A stretch of 9,632 bases of DNA from CAIVPM01 sp049242865 (GTDB taxonomy: Bacteria > Bacteroidota > Bacteroidia > Chitinophagales > Chitinophagaceae), in the NCBI GenBank assembly GCA_049242865.1, contig JBMLOR010000152.1, forward strand, positions 1-9,632. The letters are read 5' to 3'. Both the position numbers and the translations under genes were made by a program. This document shows, one piece after another, positions 1 through 6,057 of the stretch (its first letter is position 1; the number at the start of each line of letters is the position of its first letter). The notes under the pieces are model-generated. The model was not told the origin of the DNA, did no database searches, and saw nothing but the letters and a program-made list of their open reading frames with translations.

Positions 1-816
1 TTAAAAAAGAGAATTGAACAAAGTGAAAAAGAACGAAAAGAGCTAAGTGGCATACGTAAACTTGCTAATGAACGAGCTAAAAAAGCAAATCTTCACAATA
101 AAAAGTTGAGAGATTGTAGAGTGCATTTAAACGATGATGTACCAGCAAAAAATAAAGAAGCGTTTATTGCTCTGCAAAACAATAGTACTATTTTTATTAC
201 AGAGGGTGATAGTGCTAGTGGAAGTATTACAAAAGCACGAAATGTAGATACACAAGCTGTATTTAGTTTAAGAGGTAAGCCATTAAACACATTTGGAAGC
301 ACTAAAAAAATTGTTTACGAAAACGAAGAGTTTAATTTACTACAGCATGCACTAAATATTGAAGATGGATTAGATGGCTTGCGTTATAAAAATATAGTGA
401 TTGCAACCGATGCTGATGTTGATGGAATGCATATTCGTTTGTTGTTGATGACTTTCTTTTTACAGTTTTTTCCAGACTTGGTTAAGCAAAATCATGTATT
501 TATTTTAGATACTCCTTTGTTTAGGGTGCGTAACAAGCAAGAAACAATTTATTGTTACGATGAAACAGAAAAGCAAGCTGCCATGAAAAAACTAGGCTCA
601 AAGCCAGAAATTACAAGGTTTAAAGGTTTAGGAGAAATTAGCCCTGAAGAATTTGAACGTTTTATCAATAAAGATATGAGGCTTCAACCAGTAATATTAG
701 AGCAAGGCGACCATATACAACAGTTGCTTGAATATTATATGGGTAAAAATACACCTCAACGCCAAGAGTTTATTATCGACAACTTAAGGGTTGAATTAGA
801 TGCTGTAGAGGGGTAG
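1..816 (+). CDS. parE: DNA topoisomerase IV subunit B (ParE), C-terminal part; 5' end outside the window
   Basis: This is the last 271 residues of a type IIA topoisomerase ATPase subunit. ParE pairs with ParC to decatenate and relax DNA. The frame is open from base 1, so the gene starts upstream; a full ParE is about 600-650 residues, and the missing part is the GHKL ATPase and transducer. Visible here is the TOPRIM domain: EGDSA at residues 68-72 (catalytic Glu and start of the fold), then the acidic triad in TDADVDG with Asp 137, 139 and 141 binding magnesium, then the conserved ITRFKGLGE block near 204-212. The protein ends soon after that block, with no gyrase-style insertion. I favour ParE over GyrB because the text before TOPRIM reads KLRDCRVHLND rather than the gyrase KLADCS wording. 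The gene converges with the M16-like gene. parC is not visible downstream. The family is certain; ParE rather than GyrB is likely. Confidence 0.82.
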   Translation, partial: LKKRIEQSEKERKELSGIRKLANERAKKANLHNKKLRDCRVHLNDDVPAKNKEAFIALQNNSTIFITEGDSASGSITKARNVDTQAVFSLRGKPLNTFGSTKKIVYENEEFNLLQHALNIEDGLDGLRYKNIVIATDADVDGMHIRLLLMTFFLQFFPDLVKQNHVFILDTPLFRVRNKQETIYCYDETEKQAAMKKLGSKPEITRFKGLGEISPEEFERFINKDMRLQPVILEQGDHIQQLLEYYMGKNTPQRQEFIIDNLRVELDAVEG

Positions 817-847
817 TGAGTTGATGTTTTAAATTACCATCAACTCA
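817..847. terminator. Perfect 10-bp inverted repeat between convergent genes, candidate bidirectional terminator
   Basis: TGAGTTGATG (817-826) is exactly complementary to CATCAACTCA (838-847) around an 11-base loop. The left arm begins at the base after the parE stop. The right arm lies in the last codons of the convergent M16-like gene, whose stop is in the loop. The position fits a shared transcript end for two convergent genes. Neither strand has a good U-tract after the stem, so it is not a textbook intrinsic terminator; it may instead act as a 3'-end stabilising hairpin. Confidence 0.45.
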
Positions 848-2112
848 TAAAAATTATCTTTATTAAGATATTTTTTTGCAAGTTCTTGTAGCTCTTCAGC
901 AGTTACTGTTTTTATAGTTTCTACAGCCTGTTTAAAATAATTTTCATCTAGGCCATTTAAGATGTAACTCTTCCATCTACCAATGATTTGAAAAGGGCCA
1001 TCTAAATCGCCCAGTAATCCACCTATCATATAATTTCTTACCAACGAAAGTTCTTCGTCGTCAATCAATTCATTTTGTAAAATGGCCATTTCTTTATAAA
1101 CTTCGTCTATTGTAGCTTGTGCAACATCTCTGCCAGCTTCTGTGCTTATCATCCAAGCTGTGTTGCTCATGTGATTTTGTAAATAACTATGAATGCCGTA
1201 AGTGTAGCCTTTATCTTCTCTAATATTTTCCATTAATCTGCTGCCAAAAAATCCACCAAAAATATTGTTTAATACTTGAGTTTTTACAAAGTCAGGATGT
1301 TTGCGATTGGGAAATGGTAAAGCCATTCTTATACTTGCTTGTACACCTTTTTCATCATTAATTAAATGGTATTTTTTTTGTAAAGCAGGAGTTTGAAGAT
1401 GATTTTTTTGAATGGTTACATTGTTATTTAGTTCAAGTTTTCCAAATGCTTCATTTATTTGAGACTGATAATTATGTGGCAATTTGCCAGCAATAAATAT
1501 TTTGCAGTTGCCTTTTTTGTAATAATTGTTGTAATGGTTAATAATATCATCTCTTGTTATGGCATCATAAGCAATTGTAGAAGTGTATTTACCATAAGGG
1601 TGATTAATGCCATATACGTATTCATCAATTAGTCTGTTGGCAACAAAGTCACATTTTTTTAGGTTAACCTCTAACTTAAGTTTTTGGTTTCGTTTGTATA
1701 TGTCGATTTCTTTTTCAGGAAAAATACTATCATTTATTAATTCAGTAATAAAAGGAAGAACTTGGTGTAAATACTTACTTAAACAATGAAGCGTAATAGT
1801 TGCTGTTTCATTGTAACAATTTCTATTTAAGTAAGCACCGTAGTGGTCAAAACTTTCATTTATTGCAAATGCATTTTTGTTGCTAGTTCCATTTTTTAAT
1901 AAAAAATTTGTAGAAGCTGCAATAATATTTTTTTCTTCATACCAGTTTCCAGCATCAAAAACTAGCTCAAGCATTACAACATCTTGAGCACCAGCTTCAA
2001 TGGCATAAACAGGAACATTATTGTCTAATTCAAAAAAGCTATATGGTTTAAGCTGTAATGGAATATCAACTGTATTGGTAATTGCAGGAGCAATTGTTCT
2101 ATCTAAAATCAT
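829..2112 (-). CDS. M16 family peptidase-like protein, non-catalytic (R/Y-type) subunit
   Basis: The 427-residue protein has the two-domain size of M16B zinc peptidases (mitochondrial processing peptidase/PqqL relatives). The C-terminal half has the family signature GGFFGSRLMENIREDKGYTYG (about 286-306) with Arg298 and Tyr305, the spaced pair that positions substrate in active M16 enzymes. The N-terminal half should carry HxxEH ahead of the LLKNGT stretch (71-76), but those positions read ASTNF (66-70), so the zinc ligands and catalytic Glu are absent. In known heterodimeric M16B peptidases one subunit supplies HxxEH and the other supplies R/Y, and this protein looks like the second type. There is no signal peptide, so it is probably cytoplasmic. 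It follows the purine enzyme gene by 9 bases on the same strand, so co-transcription is likely. No zinc-bearing partner gene lies in the window. The family is clear; the lack of its own activity is inferred from the motif loss. Confidence 0.85.
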   Translation of the reverse strand: MILDRTIAPAITNTVDIPLQLKPYSFFELDNNVPVYAIEAGAQDVVMLELVFDAGNWYEEKNIIAASTNFLLKNGTSNKNAFAINESFDHYGAYLNRNCYNETATITLHCLSKYLHQVLPFITELINDSIFPEKEIDIYKRNQKLKLEVNLKKCDFVANRLIDEYVYGINHPYGKYTSTIAYDAITRDDIINHYNNYYKKGNCKIFIAGKLPHNYQSQINEAFGKLELNNNVTIQKNHLQTPALQKKYHLINDEKGVQASIRMALPFPNRKHPDFVKTQVLNNIFGGFFGSRLMENIREDKGYTYGIHSYLQNHMSNTAWMISTEAGRDVAQATIDEVYKEMAILQNELIDDEELSLVRNYMIGGLLGDLDGPFQIIGRWKSYILNGLDENYFKQAVETIKTVTAEELQELAKKYLNKDNFYELMVI

Positions 2113-2121
2113 TGTATTTTT

Positions 2122-3183
2122 TTACATTATTAAATGTGGTTTTCCTTCTGCTAATCCAGCGTTAGAAACCACTACAAATTCAGGTTTGTAATTATTTAAA
2201 TTACTTGCACCTCCATAACTCAATGCACTTCTTACACCATCTAGTAAACCTTCTACAACAAACTTTACACCACCTTTAAATGGTATAATCGTACTTTCCC
2301 CTTCAACGTTACGTTGCTCTTGGTTGTGTACAGTTTTTGTTTCTAAGCTTGCAGCACCTCTATAACGTTTATACAAGCCATTTGGTTTTTCAATTATTTG
2401 TCCAGGAGCTTCTTTTGTTCCTGCAATTAGTGAGCCAAGCATTACACATGATGCACCAAGGGCTAAAGCTTTACTAATATCTCCACTTGTTCTTATGCCA
2501 CCATCAGCCATAACAGGTATGTTTGCAACATCAACAATTTGTTGTAAGCAAGTTACATTAGGTACGCCAAAACCAGTTTTTATACGTGTGGTGCAAAGGC
2601 TTCCTCCACCAACACCAACTCTTAAGCCATCGGCTCCCCATGTTTGTAAATCTTTAGCTGCTGTTGCACTTGCAATATTACCTGCAACAATATCTACTTG
2701 TGATGGTAAATTGTTTTTTAAAGTAGCAATTGCATCTTTTACATTTTGGTGATGCCCATGTGCAACATCAATTAAAATTATATTAGCTCCAGCATGTACA
2801 AGAGCAGTGGCACGCTCTGCAAAGTCGCCATTTGCTCCAACAGCAGCCATTACAGGAATTTTTAAATTGTTATGATTTAAAATTGCCCAAATTTCTTTTA
2901 TATGATTTGCTTGTATTGCAAACTCTACCTTACTTACTTCTTTTGCTTGCTGCTCAATGCTCATAAAACGATGAATACATCCTACACCGCCCATTTCGGC
3001 TAAAGCAATGGCCATTTCACTTTCACAAACGGTATCCATACAACTTGCTACAATTGGATTTACTAGGCTATAATTTTTGGTAACCTTAGTTTGTAAGCTG
3101 ATGTTTTTGCGTGAAGTAACTGCCGAAAAGGAAGGCACTAGCTGAATATCATCGTATGTTAGTGCATAAATTGAAGGAAGCAT
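2122..3183 (-). CDS. IMP dehydrogenase/GMP reductase family protein, CBS-less (GMP reductase-like)
   Basis: This is a TIM-barrel enzyme of guanine nucleotide interconversion, either GMP to IMP (NADPH) or IMP to XMP (NAD). Family marks are YDDIQLVPS near the start (10-18), MDTV (49-52), the phosphate/active-site loop GVGGGSLCTTR (190-200) with catalytic Cys197, MADGGIR (225-231) and the closing flap YRGAASLE (274-281). At 353 residues it matches GMP reductases (about 345) rather than typical IMP dehydrogenases (about 490). The barrel runs on without the two inserted CBS domains. The flap lacks the Arg-Tyr dyad of IMP dehydrogenases and reads RNVEGESTIIPFKG, closer to GMP reductase. However, ALALGASCVMLGSLIAGTKEAPG is IMP-dehydrogenase-like, so the call is not settled. 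It is the first gene of a probable two-gene operon with the M16-like gene, and it is divergent from recQ across 98 bp. Confidence 0.85.
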   Translation of the reverse strand: MLPSIYALTYDDIQLVPSFSAVTSRKNISLQTKVTKNYSLVNPIVASCMDTVCESEMAIALAEMGGVGCIHRFMSIEQQAKEVSKVEFAIQANHIKEIWAILNHNNLKIPVMAAVGANGDFAERATALVHAGANIILIDVAHGHHQNVKDAIATLKNNLPSQVDIVAGNIASATAAKDLQTWGADGLRVGVGGGSLCTTRIKTGFGVPNVTCLQQIVDVANIPVMADGGIRTSGDISKALALGASCVMLGSLIAGTKEAPGQIIEKPNGLYKRYRGAASLETKTVHNQEQRNVEGESTIIPFKGGVKFVVEGLLDGVRSALSYGGASNLNNYKPEFVVVSNAGLAEGKPHLIM

Positions 3184-3281
3184 AAAATCTACATTTATTT
3201 TTTTACAACAAGCGAATGTAGGTGTAGTTTTTAAAGTTAAAAACTAAATTATACACAATTTTAATAACCACTTATTTTCGT

Positions 3282-5195
3282 TTGGCATTGAGTACAATAC
3301 ACAAAATATTACAACAATATTGGGGCTATCAAAGTTTTAGAGGTAATCAACAACAAATTATCGAAGCTGTTTTAAAGGGTAAAAATGTATTAGCAATTTT
3401 GCCAACTGGTGGCGGAAAATCTTTATGTTATCAAATACCTGCATTGATAAGCGAAGGTGTGTGTGTAGTAATATCGCCTTTGCTTGCTTTAATGAAAGAT
3501 CAGGTGCAAAACTTGCATCAAAAAAACATCTCAGCAATTGCAATATCAGGCAACTTGCCTTATCAAGCTATTGAGAAAATTTTGGTAGATGCAACACATG
3601 GGAAGTATAAATTTATATACACTTCACCCGAAAGATTAAATACTTATTTATATAAAAAATACTTTCCTCAAATAAAAATAAATTTAATTGCTGTTGATGA
3701 AGCACATTGTATAAGCCAGTGGGGACATGATTTTAGACCTGCGTACACTAAAATTATACAAATGTTAGAGTTGCTCGAAAAGGTGCCCATATTAGCCGTA
3801 ACTGCAAGTGCTACTAATACTGTACAGCAAGACATTTTAGCACAGCTGCATTTAGAACAAGTATCAGTATTTAAGCAGTCTTTGTATAAGCCAAATATTT
3901 CTTATTCAGCATTTAAAACAGAAACTAAACTTATTAAGTTATTGCAAATTCTTAAAAATGTACAAGGCAGTAGTATTGTATATTGTAGCAATAGAAAGCA
4001 AACAAAAAAAGTACAACAGATTTTGTTGGAAAATAATATATCTGCTGCACATTATCATGCAGGATTGCCCATAGAAGAAAGAGAAAAGGTACAAGAAAAT
4101 TGGATTGCAAATAAAGTAAGAGTGATAGTTAGCACTAATGCATTTGGAATGGGAATTGATAAGCCAGATGTAAGAACTGTGATACATTTTGATGTGCCAG
4201 AAAACTTAGAAAATTATTATCAAGAAGCAGGGCGTGCAGGGCGAGATAATTCAAAAGCTTATGCGGTTGTTTTGTTTAATACCCAAGATATTGCCAAACT
4301 CAACCATCTTGCAAATGTAAAATTTCCAAGGTTAGAAGTTATTAAAGATGTATATCAAAACATCGCTAACTTTTTGCAAATACCTGTGGGAAATGGTGAA
4401 GGCTGTTACTACGATTTTGATATTATGCAGTTTTGTAAAGCGTTTAATTATGATGTTTTTGTGGTTTTAGGAGTACTTAAAGCCTTAGAAAAAAATGGCC
4501 ATTTAATGTTTAATGAAATAGCTTTTAATGCAAGTAAAATAGTTTTTACAACAGATAGATTTACGCTAGAACAGCTTGAACAACAGCAACCAAACCTTGA
4601 TTTGGTTATTAAAACCTTGCTCAGAAGCTATGAAGGTATTTTTGATACTGAATGTTTTATTAACGAAAAATTTTTAGCAAAGCTTTGTAAAACTTCTTTA
4701 ACCAATTTGTTGCAAATTATTCAAAAATTACATGTACAAAGGGTATTGCAATACATACCATCAAAAACAACACCTCAGCTATATTTTAATTATAACAGGG
4801 CATCTGCAAACTATATACAATTTAATGAACAGTTGCACCAACAACAAAAAAATAATTTTGAACAAAAAACTCATGCCCTCATTAAGTATTTAATTAGCAC
4901 ATTAGATTGTAGAAATGAATTAATACAAACGTATTTTAACGATGACACACTAATAAAATGTGGTACTTGCGATAATTGCTTAGCCGAAAAACAAAGACCC
5001 ATTGATTCAAAAAAATTTGAAGAAATTCAACATCAAATTTTGCAAAGTAATTTTCCAATGGTAATTGATGATTTGTTAGTTGCCTTAAAAAAATTCAACA
5101 AAAATCATATTTGGCAAGTAATTCGTTTTTTAGAAGATAAAAAGCTTTTAGAGATTAGTAATGATGGAAAAATAAATAAGCTTAAAAGTTGGTAG
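3282..5195 (+). CDS. recQ: ATP-dependent DNA helicase RecQ
   Basis: RecQ is a superfamily 2, 3'-to-5' DNA helicase acting in recombination and fork repair. Motifs run in order: the FRGNQ Q-motif region near 19-23, Walker A PTGGGKS (41-47), DEAH (139-142) followed by CISQWGHDFRP, TASAT (174-178), and motif VI QEAGRAGRD (314-322). The zinc cluster is Cys543, Cys560, Cys563 and Cys566, and a short winged-helix-like C-terminus follows. There is no HRDC domain. Roughly 180 residues separate the helicase core from the zinc cluster, whereas in E. coli RecQ the cluster follows the core closely; I recall this longer form from Bacteroidota. Start choice: there is no ATG before the Q-motif region. TTG at 3282 (another TTG at 3288) gives the expected N-terminus just ahead of the LQQYWGYQSFR segment. 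The frame stays open upstream, so a rarer start is possible. The 3' end overlaps the convergent hydrolase gene by 14 bases. Confidence 0.95.
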   Translation: MALSTIHKILQQYWGYQSFRGNQQQIIEAVLKGKNVLAILPTGGGKSLCYQIPALISEGVCVVISPLLALMKDQVQNLHQKNISAIAISGNLPYQAIEKILVDATHGKYKFIYTSPERLNTYLYKKYFPQIKINLIAVDEAHCISQWGHDFRPAYTKIIQMLELLEKVPILAVTASATNTVQQDILAQLHLEQVSVFKQSLYKPNISYSAFKTETKLIKLLQILKNVQGSSIVYCSNRKQTKKVQQILLENNISAAHYHAGLPIEEREKVQENWIANKVRVIVSTNAFGMGIDKPDVRTVIHFDVPENLENYYQEAGRAGRDNSKAYAVVLFNTQDIAKLNHLANVKFPRLEVIKDVYQNIANFLQIPVGNGEGCYYDFDIMQFCKAFNYDVFVVLGVLKALEKNGHLMFNEIAFNASKIVFTTDRFTLEQLEQQQPNLDLVIKTLLRSYEGIFDTECFINEKFLAKLCKTSLTNLLQIIQKLHVQRVLQYIPSKTTPQLYFNYNRASANYIQFNEQLHQQQKNNFEQKTHALIKYLISTLDCRNELIQTYFNDDTLIKCGTCDNCLAEKQRPIDSKKFEEIQHQILQSNFPMVIDDLLVALKKFNKNHIWQVIRFLEDKKLLEISNDGKINKLKSW

Positions 5196-5919
5196 CTATT
5201 GGTGTTTCAATATCATGGTAAAACAAAAACTTCCATTTGTCTGTTGCACCTTGTTGCCACCATTGTTGCCTTAATTGCATACATTTTTTACCATCAAAAT
5301 CATATTTAGCTACAAATTTATTTTTCATTTGTTTAAGTTGTGGAGCATCGTCTCCACCAAAAAAAATGGTTTCTCCATCTTCTTCAATCCAAAAAACTTG
5401 ATGTTGTGGGCTATGGGCATGAGTAACTTGGTGCTTAATATAACCATCAATAGCACCTTCATCTGGCAATAAAACAAGTTGCACATGGTTTTCAAGTAGA
5501 GAAATTTCTTCCCAAATAAACGAAGGGAAACCTTGTTGCCTTGCAACTTCAAACTCTTGATGATGTACAAAGTAAGTAGCATTTTCAAAGCTTAAAGTTG
5601 GCTCGCCATCCACTAAATAACTTATGCCGCCAGCATGATCTTTGTGTAAATGGCTCATTAAAACTTTAGTAACTCGCTCTGGAGGAATACCATTATCCAA
5701 TAAGTTTTTGTGCAACTGCAATTGACCATTAATGGTAAATCCTAAACCAGTATCTAAGAGTATTACATCTTTATCTGTGATGATACAAAACGGTTGCACC
5801 TCAACCAAAAGGCTACCACTGCTTCTATCTTGCAAATCATCTTGTTCGGGATTAAATGGTACAAATTGCTTGGTTTTATCTATGGTAAAACTTCCTTCAG
5901 AAAGTGGAATAATGGTCAT
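5182..5919 (-). CDS. MBL-fold metallo-hydrolase
   Basis: The protein has 245 residues from the ATG at 5919. It shows the metallo-beta-lactamase fold: LLDTGLGF (54-61), the zinc motif SHLHKDHAGG with His90, His92, Asp94 and His95, a further ligand His169 in the THAHSPQH segment (the GHTPGH equivalent), the bridging Asp in FFGGDD (187-191), and a late His235 in FLFYHD. All metal positions are present, so it should be an active binuclear zinc hydrolase. The substrate cannot be read from sequence; relatives include lactonases and glyoxalase II-like enzymes. There is no signal peptide. The frame is open upstream to a TTG at 6030, but that codon lies inside the terminator hairpin at 6008-6039. The extra 37 residues look like translated leader, and MTIIPLSEGSFTIDKTKQF makes a natural N-terminus, so I chose 5919. 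It probably has its own promoter, as the terminator separates it from the receptor gene. Confidence 0.88.
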   Translation of the reverse strand: MTIIPLSEGSFTIDKTKQFVPFNPEQDDLQDRSSGSLLVEVQPFCIITDKDVILLDTGLGFTINGQLQLHKNLLDNGIPPERVTKVLMSHLHKDHAGGISYLVDGEPTLSFENATYFVHHQEFEVARQQGFPSFIWEEISLLENHVQLVLLPDEGAIDGYIKHQVTHAHSPQHQVFWIEEDGETIFFGGDDAPQLKQMKNKFVAKYDFDGKKCMQLRQQWWQQGATDKWKFLFYHDIETPIATNF

Positions 5920-6007
5920 TTTTATAGTTTGTAAAGCAACAAAGAAAGTGTAAAAAGGTTTTCCATTGTAGAACATAACCATCATAAAATAAATTAAGCG
6001 GTTAAAT

Positions 6008-6039
6008 AAAAAATGATTGCCATTTGGCAATCATTTTTT
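6008..6039 (-). terminator. Rho-independent terminator of the outer-membrane receptor gene
   Basis: A perfect 14-bp stem (6008-6021 paired with 6026-6039) surrounds the 4-base loop ATTT. The core pairs TGATTGCC with GGCAATCA and is flanked by six A on one side and six T on the other, so each strand ends in a U-tract and the element could work in both directions. On the minus strand it begins 18 bases after the receptor stop codon, where an intrinsic terminator is expected, and it isolates the downstream hydrolase gene. Confidence 0.88.
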
Positions 6040-6057
6040 ATGTGTGTTCAACTAAAA

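Noticed and set aside
829..3183. Purine enzyme and M16-like gene as parts of one functional system
   Set aside because: The 9-base spacing supports co-transcription, but nothing in either protein suggests a shared substrate or complex.
3184..3281. Specific promoter boxes in the divergent recQ/purine-enzyme gap
   Set aside because: TATTTTCG at 3273-3280 resembles the Bacteroidota -7 box TAnnTTTG, but it has one mismatch, lacks a -33 TTG at the right distance, and lies immediately before the recQ start. Not enough to call.
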